DNA of 64,000 nt, from positions 7,656 to 71,655 of the forward strand of contig SFIW01000006.1 of assembly GCA_004556055.1 (NCBI GenBank). Direction: 5' to 3'. The DNA comes from Planctomycetaceae bacterium. GTDB taxonomy: Bacteria; Planctomycetota; Planctomycetia; Pirellulales; Thermoguttaceae. The translations under genes were made by a program, and so were the position numbers. Below, piece after piece: positions 24,692-33,304 of this stretch. Positions within the stretch are counted from its first letter, which is position 1. Every line of letters begins with the position of its first letter. The notes beneath the pieces are model-generated. The model was not told where the DNA came from, made no database searches, and saw only the letters and a program-made list of their open reading frames with translations.

Positions 24692-25927
24692 ATGAATCGA
24701 AGAGTCGTTATCACGGGCATGGGGGCGGTATCCCCTATCGGCATTGGAGTCGAAGCGTTTTGGAATAATCTTCTCGCCGGTAAGTGCGGAATCGATCGTA
24801 TCACGCGTTTTGATCCGTCGAATATTCGATCCTCCTTAGCGGCGGAAGTGAAAGACTTTGATCCAGAAAAATATCAGAGCGCGAAAGACGCGAGCCACAC
24901 GGATCGCAGCGCTCAATTCGCGCTCGCCGCGGCGATTGAAGCGGTCGAACAGAGTAAAGTGGTCGGAACGGTCGACCCTTATCGCGCGGCGGTCTACTTC
25001 GGAACAGGAATCGGCGGGTTCGAAACGACGGAGCTCAACTGTCGTAAGCTCGTGGAAAAGGGAGCGCGTCGCGTTTCTCCCTTCTTCGTTCCGATGATGA
25101 TAGCGAATATGCCCTCTGGAACGATCGCGATTCATTTCGGGTTCTGCGGTCAAGCGATTCCCGCAGTGACGGCGTGCGCGTCCGGCTCGCACGCGATCGG
25201 CGAAGCGACTCGCGCGATTCGTCATGGTTACGCCGACGTCGTAGTGACAGGAGGTTGCGAAGCGCCGATCGTCGAAGTCGGTCTGGCGGGATTCAATGCG
25301 ATGAAGGCGCTAGCGACGACCGATAATCCGTCGGAAGCGTCTCTTCCCTTCGACAAACGTCGCGGCGGTTTCGTCCCTGCGGAGGGCGCGGGCGCTCTTG
25401 TTCTTGAGGAATATGAACGCGCGGTTTCGCGCGGCGCAACGATTTACGGCGAAGTCGTCGGATACGGGACGACTTGCGACGCGTATCATATGACGGCGCC
25501 GAAAGCGGACGGATCCGGCGCGGGTAAAGCGGTCTCGCTGGCGCTTGAAGAAGCGAACTGGAAGGCGGGCGAACGCGTCTATGTCAACGCGCACGGCACC
25601 GGCACCACGTTGAACGACCTCGCGGAAACGCGCGCGCTCAAACTCGCCTTTGGAGAAGAAGAAGCGCGTAAGCTTCTTGTAAGCTCCACGAAATCAATGA
25701 CGGGTCATATGCTCGGCGCCGCGGGCGCGATCGAGGCGATCGTTTGCGCGAAAGCGTTGCAAGAGAACGTCGTTCCTCCGACGATCAACCTCCTCGAACC
25801 TGATCCTGAATGCGATCTCGATTACGTTCCGAATGTAAAACGCGAGGCAAGCGTGGATTTGGCGATCTCCAATTCCTTCGGTTTTGGCGGACATAACGCG
25901 TGCGTCGCCATCCGACGCTGCGTTTGA
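24692..25927 (+). CDS. fabF: Beta-ketoacyl-ACP synthase (FabF/KAS II type)
   Basis: This condensing enzyme extends acyl-ACP with malonyl-ACP. The 411-residue protein matches FabF in length and carries the full catalytic triad: Cys162 in VTACASGSHAIG, His301 in NAHGTGTTLND and His339 in SMTGHMLGAAGA, plus the C-terminal NSFGFGGHNA. It begins MNRRVVITGMGAVSPIG. It follows the acp gene by about 60 bases. No ketoreductase or malonyl transacylase lies in the cluster, so it must share those with the main pathway or start from acyl chains supplied by the downstream ligase. Confidence 0.95.
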   Translation: MNRRVVITGMGAVSPIGIGVEAFWNNLLAGKCGIDRITRFDPSNIRSSLAAEVKDFDPEKYQSAKDASHTDRSAQFALAAAIEAVEQSKVVGTVDPYRAAVYFGTGIGGFETTELNCRKLVEKGARRVSPFFVPMMIANMPSGTIAIHFGFCGQAIPAVTACASGSHAIGEATRAIRHGYADVVVTGGCEAPIVEVGLAGFNAMKALATTDNPSEASLPFDKRRGGFVPAEGAGALVLEEYERAVSRGATIYGEVVGYGTTCDAYHMTAPKADGSGAGKAVSLALEEANWKAGERVYVNAHGTGTTLNDLAETRALKLAFGEEEARKLLVSSTKSMTGHMLGAAGAIEAIVCAKALQENVVPPTINLLEPDPECDLDYVPNVKREASVDLAISNSFGFGGHNACVAIRRCV

Positions 25928-25968
25928 ACTGCAACTTGGACATACACTAAAATTAAGGGTTAAACGCC

Positions 25969-26403
25969 ATGCTTGTCGAAAATATTGAAAATTATCTTCC
26001 CCACCGCAAGCCGATGCTCCTTCTCGATTCCGTCGATCTTGGCGACGACGGGGTCGCGCGCGGAAGCTTGTTAATCAAGGGAGACGAATGGTTTCTCCAA
26101 GGTCATTTTCCCGGCGCTCCGGTCACTCCCGGCGTGATATTGTGCGAAATCCTCGCGCAGACGTCCGCGTTCCTCTTAAAGGACGGCGTCCCGGAGAATA
26201 AAACCCCGCTCCTTGTCGGGCTCGACTCCGTTCGTCTCAAAAGAATGGTTCAGCCTGGCGAAACCTTCAATTCCGAGTGTCGCGTAGAAACGATCAAAGA
26301 ACCGTTCTACTTCACCGATTGCAAGGGTTTTGTCAACGGTCAGTTAAGCGTAAAAGCACGACTCTTTTTCGCGCTCGTCGATAAGGACGCGCCTAAAAAA
26401 TAA
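25969..26403 (+). CDS. fabZ: 3-hydroxyacyl-ACP dehydratase (FabZ type)
   Basis: A 144-residue hotdog-fold enzyme, normal FabZ length. YLPHRKPMLLLDSV at 9-22 is the FabZ opening. His46 in LQGHFPGAPVTPGV and Glu60 in ILCEILAQTSA are the catalytic pair. It sits 41 bases after fabF and 49 before the acyl ligase. The window has another FabZ-like protein at 12763-13251, with the same catalytic residues but a different N-terminal part. Confidence 0.93.
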   Translation: MLVENIENYLPHRKPMLLLDSVDLGDDGVARGSLLIKGDEWFLQGHFPGAPVTPGVILCEILAQTSAFLLKDGVPENKTPLLVGLDSVRLKRMVQPGETFNSECRVETIKEPFYFTDCKGFVNGQLSVKARLFFALVDKDAPKK

Positions 26404-26452
26404 CGCGTCCTAGGACGAGCGGGGAAACTCGTTCACTCCAAATAGGACAGTT

Positions 26453-28129
26453 ATGACAACGACAAATCTTTCTCCTGAAGTTTTAGCGCTCAAAGCGCAA
26501 TTTGAAAGCGAATTCGACTTTATCCGCGGCTTTGAACGCAACGCGCGTCACTTCGCGAACAAGGTCGCCGTTAGCGATCCAACTCAGAATATTTCGCTGA
26601 CGTACGCCCAGCTCAACGCGACCGCCAATAAATTGGCGAACGCCTTGGCAAACGCCGGGCTCAAGAAGGGCGAAACTTTCGGAGTCGCGCTCTTCAACAC
26701 GATTGAATTTGTCGTCGCCTATTTAGCTTCTGAAAAGCTCGGCGCTATCTTCTGCCCGATCAACTATAACTACTCGCCGAACGAAGTCCTCTACTTCTTC
26801 GGCGATAGCAAACCTCAGATCCTCGTCTACGACTTCGAGCTCGAAGAGCTCATGAAGAATTCTTTCCAACGCGCAAAGGAAGAAGGGGTCGAGGTTCCTT
26901 CCCTCAAGATTCGCGTCGGCTCTCCCGCGACAGTTCTCGTCGAGGAAGCCGTCGATTACGAAGAGTTCTTCAAAGACGCCTCCGACTCCAATCCTCCCAC
27001 GCCGGAAAACGTCTCCATCTTCGACGAAATCGTACGTCTCTACACTTCCGGAACGACGGGACGCGCCAAAGGCGTTCCCCTCTCTCGCATGAACGAAGTC
27101 TTCTCCGTTCACGAAGTCGCCATGCGCTATCCGATCTTCGCGACCGACGTCACGATCAACACCACCCCGTGGTTCCATCGCGGCGGTTTCCATGGCGGTT
27201 TGACCCCAACTCTTTATCTTGGCGGCGAAGTCGTCGTTTTAAAACGCTTTAATCCGACGGTCTGCCTGAAGAATATCCAAAAGCGCGGCGTCACAATCCT
27301 TCTCGGCGTTCCTTCCGCCGCGATCATGGTCGCGCGCAAACAAGAAAAAGTTCTCGCGAACATCAAATCCGTTCGTCTTCTCGTCATGATGGGAAGCGAC
27401 CTTGAAAAGGCGACCTGCACCTATCTGCAAAGCGTCTTCACCGGCGTCAAATTCATCAACAGCTACGGGACGACGGAAGGCTTCTTGAGCACGTTCCTTG
27501 ATTCGAGCGCGCTTCCGGAAAAAGCGGGCACAGCGGGTCGCGCGGCGTACGACGACAACGTCGTCCTCGTCGAACCGATCGAAGACGGCTGGGGCGATCC
27601 CACGAAGCTCGTGCCGAAAGACAAAAAAACGCTCGGCGAAGTCATCGTCCGCTGCTCCACCAAGGGCCCCCACGCGTACTACAACAAGCCCGAAGAATCC
27701 GCAAAGAAATTCCACAACGGTTATCTCTATACCGGCGACTTGGCGATCTGGGACGAAGAAGAGTATATCTCGATCGTCGGGCGAAAGGACGACATGATGA
27801 TCTCAGCGGGGGAAAATATCTACCCGCAACCGATTGAAGAGGCGATCTGCAAAAACGCGAAAGTCAGCGACTGCATCGTCGTTCCCGTCTCGGAGATGGC
27901 GCGCGGCCAAGCGCTCGTCGCCTATATCGTTCCCAAAGATCCGTCCTTAACCGTTCGCGAGCTTCTACAATTCTGCGCCGAGAGTCCGAGCCTTTCGGGC
28001 TTCACCACGCCGCGCTATTATCGCTTCGTGGAAGAGCTTCCCTACACGCCTACGGGCAAGAAACAACGTTATGTCCTGAAGGGCCAAGCGCCGAACGATT
28101 TGAAAGACGGTCTTTTGGCGCGCAACTAA
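26453..28129 (+). CDS. AMP-forming acyl-CoA/acyl-ACP ligase
   Basis: An ANL-superfamily enzyme of 558 residues. The AMP-binding P-loop LYTSGTTGRAKG is at 196-207, TPWFHRGGFHGG carries the A4-like motif, INSYGTTEGFLS is the A5 motif, YLYTGDLA and GRKDDMMISAGENIYP are the hinge blocks, and the catalytic lysine should be in PYTPTGKKQRY near the C-terminus. It would activate a carboxylic acid to the adenylate and load it on CoA or on the cluster's ACP. The substrate is unknown. It ends the four-gene unit and is followed by a terminator. Confidence 0.92.
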   Translation: MTTTNLSPEVLALKAQFESEFDFIRGFERNARHFANKVAVSDPTQNISLTYAQLNATANKLANALANAGLKKGETFGVALFNTIEFVVAYLASEKLGAIFCPINYNYSPNEVLYFFGDSKPQILVYDFELEELMKNSFQRAKEEGVEVPSLKIRVGSPATVLVEEAVDYEEFFKDASDSNPPTPENVSIFDEIVRLYTSGTTGRAKGVPLSRMNEVFSVHEVAMRYPIFATDVTINTTPWFHRGGFHGGLTPTLYLGGEVVVLKRFNPTVCLKNIQKRGVTILLGVPSAAIMVARKQEKVLANIKSVRLLVMMGSDLEKATCTYLQSVFTGVKFINSYGTTEGFLSTFLDSSALPEKAGTAGRAAYDDNVVLVEPIEDGWGDPTKLVPKDKKTLGEVIVRCSTKGPHAYYNKPEESAKKFHNGYLYTGDLAIWDEEEYISIVGRKDDMMISAGENIYPQPIEEAICKNAKVSDCIVVPVSEMARGQALVAYIVPKDPSLTVRELLQFCAESPSLSGFTTPRYYRFVEELPYTPTGKKQRYVLKGQAPNDLKDGLLARN

Positions 28130-28148
28130 TGAGACGTCGTCTTCATGG

Positions 28149-28185
28149 GGACGCGATCGGCTTCTAGTCGGTCGCGTCCTTTTCT
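28149..28185 (+). terminator. Terminator of the acyl ligase cluster
   Basis: GGACGCGATCG (28149-28159) pairs with CGGTCGCGTCC (28169-28179) with one wobble, followed by TTTTCTTTT. Confidence 0.87.
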
Positions 28186-28257
28186 TTTGGAGAAGTGGCA
28201 AAATACGTGCGTCGCGGGTACAATGAAAGAAAATATCTAATGTCAGAAAGGTCAACA

Positions 28258-30294
28258 ATGAGACGATTCTATAGTATTTTCGCGGCGTTCATAGCAATGG
28301 GAGCCCTCCTCGTCAATAATACGGCGTCGCGCGGCGCGGACGACGCTATGCGGTGGTCCCTCCAATCGGACGGTTCGATTCAATGGTCGGATTTCTCGGA
28401 AAAATCCATTCCGCACGCCGACCATATCGAAGCAAGCGGCGAACAAGTTTCGACCGTCTTGCGGTACGGCGTCGACGAGACGGGCGCCTTTACGCTGAGC
28501 CGTTCCGTCGTCTGGCCGATGCTTCGCACGATCCCCAACAACACGCACGCCAGCCTTATGCGTCGGTTCGACGTCAATCTCCTCTCCTACTTCACCGTCG
28601 ACGGCGCACCCCTTTCGGGGGAAAAGGTCGAAAGAGTTTCCCTCAACGGATTTCTAACGGTTCAGAGTCGCTATTCACTCGCCAATGGCGGCGCGCTCCA
28701 AGCGGAGCGAAAGCTCTTCCCCTCGACGAAAGGGCCTTTCATCATCGAACGCCTTACTCTGACGAACGCGTCTGAAAGCGCGATCACCGTCGAAACGCCG
28801 CTATATCGCAACGTAACGCAAACCGACGCCGCGCAAGGAGTCAACGGATCGTACTCCCTCGTTGAAGAGCTCTTTGGCGAGAAGAGCGCGGTTCTCCAAA
28901 AGGGAGAGAGCGCGCGTTATGATTTCGTCGTTCAAGGATATAGCGAAGGAAAAGGAGAGAATGAGCAGGCGATCGATTTTGACGCGGAAGAAGCTGCGCG
29001 CGCGGCGTTCGTCGAGACGATGTGGGACGAACTCGTCCTTGATACGCCGGAAGAAACAATCGATCGAGCGTTCGCGTTCGCGAAGATTCGCGCCTGCGAA
29101 AGCGTCTACCGCACCGCGGGGGGCTTGATGCACGGGCCCGGCGGCGAATCGTATTACGCGGCGATCTGGGCGAACGATCAAGCGGAATACGCGAACCCCT
29201 TCTTTGCGTTTATGGAATATCCGACCGCACGAGAAAGCGCGTACAACTCCTATCGTCATTTCGCGCGTTTTATGAACGACGAATACCGTCGGATTCCTTC
29301 GTCGATCATCGCCGAGGGAATCGACGTCTGGCAAGGCGCGGGGGATCGCGGCGATCAAGCGATGATCGCGTACGGCGCGAGTCGTTATCTTCTCGCGCGA
29401 GCAGACCTCCAGGAAGCGCAGGATCTCTGGCCGCTCGTCGAATGGTGTTTGGAATACTGCAAACGCCGTCTTAACGCGGAAGGGGTCGTCGAGTCTGACA
29501 GCGACGAACTCGAAGGACGTTTCCCCGCGGGAGACGCCAACCTTTGCACGTCGTGCCTGTACTACGACGCGTTGACAAGCGCGCGTTATCTCGGAAAAGA
29601 GCTTGGAGTCTCCGCCGCGCAACTCGAAGAGTACGAACGTGAAGCCGCGACGCTTCGCGAAAATATCGAACGCTATTTCGGCGCGACCGTTCACGGTTAT
29701 AAGACGTATCAATACTATAAGGGCTGCGACTTGCTTCGCTCGTGGATCTGCGTTCCTTTCGTCGTGGGAATCGACGAGCGCGCGGATGAAACGATCAAAG
29801 CGCTCTTCTCCGACATCCTTTGGACGGAAAACGGTCTCCTAACGCAAGAAGGGAGCTCTACGTTCTGGGATCGCTCGACTCTGTACGCGTTGCGCGGGGT
29901 CTTCGCGGTCGGGGCGCAAGAAATCGCGCTTGACAAACTGCGCTATTACTCGCGCGTCCGTTTATTAGGAGAACACGTCCCCTACCCGATCGAAGCGTGG
30001 CCAGAAGGGATTCAACGCCATCTCTCCGCAGAGAGCGCGTTGTACTGTCGCGTCATAACGGAAGGACTCTTCGGCATACGTCCGACGGGCTTCCACAAAT
30101 TTGAAACGACGCCGCGCCTTCCGAAAGAATGGCCCTCGATGGAACTCAAAAACGTTCGCGCGTTTGGAAAGACCTTCGACCTTCTCGTCTCCCGCGCGGA
30201 TGACGGCCAGCTACGCGTTGAAGCGCGTCTTGCCAACGGCGACGCGAAGGAGTACGCGATTCAGGAAGGAGAAACTCTCGAAATCGAACTCTAA
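28258..30294 (+). CDS. Exported six-hairpin glycosidase-like protein
   Basis: Start set at MRRFYSIFAAF (28258), behind AAAGG; the open frame runs 21 codons further up. The first 25 residues are a signal peptide, so the 678-residue product is secreted or periplasmic. The N-terminal 230 residues look like a beta-rich domain. From about 260 the sequence has the helix-rich layout of (alpha/alpha)6 glycoside hydrolases: WANDQAEYANPFFAFM, IIAEGIDVWQGAGDRGDQAM, LVEWCLEYCKRRL, CLYYDALTSARYLGKEL, EGIQRHLSAESALYCRVITEGLFGI. The C-terminal 70 residues resemble the small beta-domain that ends GH65/GH78/GH95-type enzymes. I cannot name the family or catalytic acids with certainty. It would suit polysaccharide turnover in a gut or biofilm setting. 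Confidence 0.72.
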   Translation: MRRFYSIFAAFIAMGALLVNNTASRGADDAMRWSLQSDGSIQWSDFSEKSIPHADHIEASGEQVSTVLRYGVDETGAFTLSRSVVWPMLRTIPNNTHASLMRRFDVNLLSYFTVDGAPLSGEKVERVSLNGFLTVQSRYSLANGGALQAERKLFPSTKGPFIIERLTLTNASESAITVETPLYRNVTQTDAAQGVNGSYSLVEELFGEKSAVLQKGESARYDFVVQGYSEGKGENEQAIDFDAEEAARAAFVETMWDELVLDTPEETIDRAFAFAKIRACESVYRTAGGLMHGPGGESYYAAIWANDQAEYANPFFAFMEYPTARESAYNSYRHFARFMNDEYRRIPSSIIAEGIDVWQGAGDRGDQAMIAYGASRYLLARADLQEAQDLWPLVEWCLEYCKRRLNAEGVVESDSDELEGRFPAGDANLCTSCLYYDALTSARYLGKELGVSAAQLEEYEREAATLRENIERYFGATVHGYKTYQYYKGCDLLRSWICVPFVVGIDERADETIKALFSDILWTENGLLTQEGSSTFWDRSTLYALRGVFAVGAQEIALDKLRYYSRVRLLGEHVPYPIEAWPEGIQRHLSAESALYCRVITEGLFGIRPTGFHKFETTPRLPKEWPSMELKNVRAFGKTFDLLVSRADDGQLRVEARLANGDAKEYAIQEGETLEIEL

Positions 30295-30323
30295 CCAAAG
30301 GAGTAATGCTTCCTAACGCTCGA

Positions 30324-30352
30324 TTGACGCCGCGCGTCTCAATCGATACAAT
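30324..30352 (+). promoter_or_regulatory. Strong sigma-70-like promoter before an ORF-less unit
   Basis: TTGACG (30324-30329), 17 bases, TACAAT (30347-30352). The next feature downstream is a terminator-like hairpin at 30403-30434, not an ORF. Confidence 0.6.
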
Positions 30353-30358
30353 GTCTCT

Positions 30359-30434
30359 AACGCGTTTCCAGATAACGCTAGACTTTGCTAAAGGGAATTG
30401 ATCCGGAGAAAACGCGTCTCCGGGCCTTTTCCTT
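30359..30434 (+). ncRNA. Candidate small RNA or attenuated leader
   Basis: A transcript from the promoter at 30324-30352 would run about 75 bases and end at the hairpin CCGGAGA (30403-30409)/TCTCCGG (30417-30423) followed by a pyrimidine- and T-rich tail. No ORF with a start is present. An internal GCG-rich partial dyad (around 30360-30380) could fold too. The alternative is that the hairpin simply ends the glycosidase transcript, with the promoter serving the rubredoxin gene by read-through. Confidence 0.4.
30403..30434 (+). terminator. Terminator-like hairpin between glycosidase and rubredoxin
   Basis: A 7-bp perfect stem CCGGAGA/TCTCCGG with an ACGCG-containing loop, then GCCTTTTCCTTT. 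The stem is short but GC-rich. Confidence 0.65.
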
Positions 30435-30522
30435 TCAGTGAATAGAATTACAATCAAAATACTAAGAAACGAACTTCAAAAATAAATACAATATACCGTT
30501 ATTAACAAGAGGAGTATCACCA

Positions 30523-30681
30523 ATGACGAAATACGTATGCGAACCATGCGGTTATGTCTATGATCCAGAAGTCGGCGATCCTGAAAACGGAATCGCTCCC
30601 GGCACGGCTTTCGAAGATTTGCCCGAAGATTGGGTTTGCCCGGTTTGCGGCGCCGACAAGAGCGTCTTCACCGAAGCGTGA
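30523..30681 (+). CDS. Rubredoxin
   Basis: A 52-residue protein starting at ATG 30523, seven bases after GAGGAG. Cys6 and Cys9 in [16 protein letters not shown] and Cys39 and Cys42 in [11 protein letters not shown] are the four ligands of the single iron. The Tyr-Val-Tyr, [18 protein letters not shown] and aromatic spacing are textbook. It is a soluble electron carrier used in anaerobes mainly for oxygen and peroxide detoxification (rubrerythrin, flavodiiron proteins, superoxide reductase), none of which is in this window. Single-gene unit with a strong terminator. Confidence 0.97.
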   Translation: MTKYVCEPCGYVYDPEVGDPENGIAPGTAFEDLPEDWVCPVCGADKSVFTEA

Positions 30682-30744
30682 TCAATAGACGTATAGCTTG
30701 AAAGACCGCCGGAGTCTTCGCGAAAAACTCCGGCCTAAAATGAG

Positions 30745-30780
30745 AGGGAAGACGGACTCGTCGTCTTCCCTTTTTCTTTT
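30745..30780. terminator. Terminator between rubredoxin and U32 genes
   Basis: AGGGAAGACG (30745-30754) pairs perfectly with CGTCTTCCCT (30762-30771); TTTTTCTTTT follows on the plus strand. A weaker T-rich stretch on the minus strand means it may also serve the convergent U32 gene. A smaller hairpin GCCGGAGT/ACTCCGGC lies just upstream. Confidence 0.9.
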
Positions 30781-30817
30781 CATGCGCGCCATATCTCTCT
30801 AGCGCCTTTATCGCAAC

Positions 30818-33253
30818 TCAAAAAACGCCGTTTCGCGTGTATCCGTAGGAGAAAGTCGAGTAGCGTCCGGTAGATTTCGTCGCGCAGGCGCGTTCGAGGA
30901 GCGCTCGCGTCTCCTGCGCGTTTTCGTCGGTAAAGCACAATCGAACTTCGCCGATCCCCGAGCCCAAGATCCACGGAAGGGCGTCGAGAATATCTAGCGG
31001 TTCTTCAAGATAGACGGAACTACCCGTAGCGGAAGTCTCCGCGTCGCCTCCCTCCGGTTTCTCGCGCGCGGCGTTCTTGAGTACGATAAGGCGACGATCG
31101 TCGGCGTTCGTAATCAACTCGCGCGGCGCGTCGAAGAGCGTTTTTTGCGTGTACATAGCCAGGAGTCTTCCGTAGACGGGAAGTCCGAGGGTCACGCGTC
31201 GTTCCTCCTGATAATCGCCCAGATTTTCAAAGATCGCGTCGATCGCATGGTCGGATATCTCAGGGGAAAGGTAGATCGTCTTGACCTTTGTAAAACGCTC
31301 TGCCAGAAAACGAACGGCGCGCGCATTCGCCACGTTGAAGAACCAGTCGAGCGCGAATTCCTTCCCTTCCTCTTCGAGTCGCAGCGCTTCCGCCGTCGAC
31401 CCGGCGATCGGCGAGAAGAGCGGACTTTCGTAGAAGCGCTTTCGCCCTTCGTATTGCACGGGGAGCGTCTCTTGATAAATCGTTTTGACGCCAAAGTCTT
31501 TGCACGCGTCGTATTGAGCGCGGGTACGAACGGAAACGGCGACATAGGGTAGAATCGACTCGAGTTTCGACTCGGTATGAAGGCGGGGAGGCGCCAAATC
31601 GTCGGCGTTCTCCGCAACGTCGACCGGGTTTTTCTGGGGCGTAGCCGGAGTCTGAGGCGTCGGCGCGGTTCTGCGATAGGATTCGAGGACGCGTTCTTCG
31701 AGTTGGACGGCGGCCTCCTGACGCAACTGATTGAGGAGGGATTTCGGCACGAACGCGTTTTCGTCAAAATCACATTTTACCTGAGCGAGATAGAAAGGAG
31801 TCTCTCCGAATCGGTCGAACGCTTCGATAAGGGACTTGCGGTCGGCGCCTTTCTTTTGCGCGGGGGCGACGGGCTGCTGCGCGCGCGCTTGAACGTAGGC
31901 GCGCGCAGAACGAAGCGTAATCTCCAAAGGTCGTCCGACCTTGGCGACAAGTCGCGCGGAGACGGGCGTACGTCGCCGCGTCTGAACAAGCGCGTTTTCG
32001 ATCTCTTTGTTAAGGCGATAGTTAAAGGTGCGATACAGATAGACGGCGCCCTCTGGTATCGGCTCGTGAAAACGAACGCGATCCCCCGGTTCGGCGGATT
32101 CGACGATTCGCGAACGACGCGGATTTGTCGGATCGACAAGGCTTATTCCGCTGACGTTGAGTCCGCCGAGTTTTCGCGCCTCGTCGTCGAGAAAGACGAC
32201 GCCGTCGCCATTGCGGAGGCTCTGAGTCAATCGCACGGCGTTCCCTTGCACGTTCCCCACCTCGACGCCGAAATTTGAGGAATAGTATTCGTTGACGATC
32301 GCGGGATCATGTTCGTGAAAATATCCGCGATCGTAGCCGCGATTAAAGAGGGCCGCGACGTCCAGACGTCTTTCTTCGTCGCTTTTGGGCGTTCCCGCGA
32401 GGGAGGACGCCTTCATCGAGAGACGTTGGTTTCTCTCCGCGACGGGGGTTTCCGCGATCGAATCGACGAGATCGCGGTAATATCGGACGATTTCGTAGAC
32501 GTACGCAGGGGATTTCATTCTCCCTTCGATTTTCAGAGAATCGACGCCGACGCGCGCCAACTCGGCGATTTCGTCGCGTCCTTGCAATTGATCGCGGAGG
32601 GATAGAAAATATCCGTATTTCGGATCGTGGGCGCGGTTCGCGGAATCGAGTTGTTCCGCGCGATAGCATTGTCGACACGGCTGAGCGCACATGCCGCGAT
32701 TTCCGCTGCGACCGCCGATAAAACTGGAAAGATAACATTTACCGGAAGCGCCCAGGCAGAGCGCTCCGGAAACGAAGACTTCCATTTCAATCTTTGTTTT
32801 CGCGCGAATAGCGGCGATTTCCTGAAGCGAGAGTTCTCGCGCTAACACGATCCGTGAGAATCCGAGACTTTCGTACCAAAGCGCCTCTTCGACCGTCGCG
32901 GGGGACAATTGCGTGGATGCGCAGACGCGGAGCTCTGGGAAATTCTCGCGCAACCATGTCGCGACGCCCATATCCTGAACGATCGCTTCGTCAAGCCCGG
33001 TTTCATAGAGGCGCTTCATATCCTCGTATACGCCGTCCAGTTCGGCGTCGGACATGATCGTATTGAAGGTTAAGTGAACGGAGACGTCGCAACGGTGCGC
33101 CTCGTCGATAGCGCGGACGTATTCGTCGACGGAAAAATTTTTGGCGAAACGCCTGGCGCCGAAGCCGGCGATTCCCATATAGACTTCGTCCGCGCCCGCC
33201 TTGATAGCGGCGGCTAGTCGTTCCGCGTCACCCGCGGGCGCCATGATTTTCAT
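30818..33253 (-). CDS. U32-family peptidase-like RNA-modification protein
   Basis: Members of this family once called collagenases are now known to hydroxylate tRNA uridine-34 (TrhP) or 23S rRNA cytidine-2501 (RlhA) using a prephenate-dependent Fe-S enzyme. The 811-residue protein begins MKIMAPAGDAERLAAAIKAG, the standard U32 opening. The metal-cluster motif is seen as Cys166, Cys173, Cys189 and Cys193 in GALCLGASGKCYLS and GMCAQPCRQCYR. SLKIEGRMKSPAYVYEIVRYYR follows. The C-terminal half, about 400-811, includes a DUF3656-like part, as in RlhA-type proteins, and a Pro/Thr-rich linker near 550. RlhA-like is my preferred reading because of the length. It ends the dciA-gyrB-TPR group. Confidence 0.85.
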   Translation of the reverse strand: MKIMAPAGDAERLAAAIKAGADEVYMGIAGFGARRFAKNFSVDEYVRAIDEAHRCDVSVHLTFNTIMSDAELDGVYEDMKRLYETGLDEAIVQDMGVATWLRENFPELRVCASTQLSPATVEEALWYESLGFSRIVLARELSLQEIAAIRAKTKIEMEVFVSGALCLGASGKCYLSSFIGGRSGNRGMCAQPCRQCYRAEQLDSANRAHDPKYGYFLSLRDQLQGRDEIAELARVGVDSLKIEGRMKSPAYVYEIVRYYRDLVDSIAETPVAERNQRLSMKASSLAGTPKSDEERRLDVAALFNRGYDRGYFHEHDPAIVNEYYSSNFGVEVGNVQGNAVRLTQSLRNGDGVVFLDDEARKLGGLNVSGISLVDPTNPRRSRIVESAEPGDRVRFHEPIPEGAVYLYRTFNYRLNKEIENALVQTRRRTPVSARLVAKVGRPLEITLRSARAYVQARAQQPVAPAQKKGADRKSLIEAFDRFGETPFYLAQVKCDFDENAFVPKSLLNQLRQEAAVQLEERVLESYRRTAPTPQTPATPQKNPVDVAENADDLAPPRLHTESKLESILPYVAVSVRTRAQYDACKDFGVKTIYQETLPVQYEGRKRFYESPLFSPIAGSTAEALRLEEEGKEFALDWFFNVANARAVRFLAERFTKVKTIYLSPEISDHAIDAIFENLGDYQEERRVTLGLPVYGRLLAMYTQKTLFDAPRELITNADDRRLIVLKNAAREKPEGGDAETSATGSSVYLEEPLDILDALPWILGSGIGEVRLCFTDENAQETRALLERACATKSTGRYSTFSYGYTRNGVF

Positions 33254-33304
33254 GTCGTCAAATCCTTGAAGAAAATAGCTTAGAATGAGCGGAGAAAGCG
33301 CGCG

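Noticed and set aside
28801..29712. A 303-codon open frame opposite the glycosidase-like gene, and similar long antisense frames elsewhere
   Set aside because: They mirror strongly coding genes on the other strand, have Arg/Phe/Val-rich composition typical of antisense frames in this base composition, no ribosome-binding sites and no motifs.
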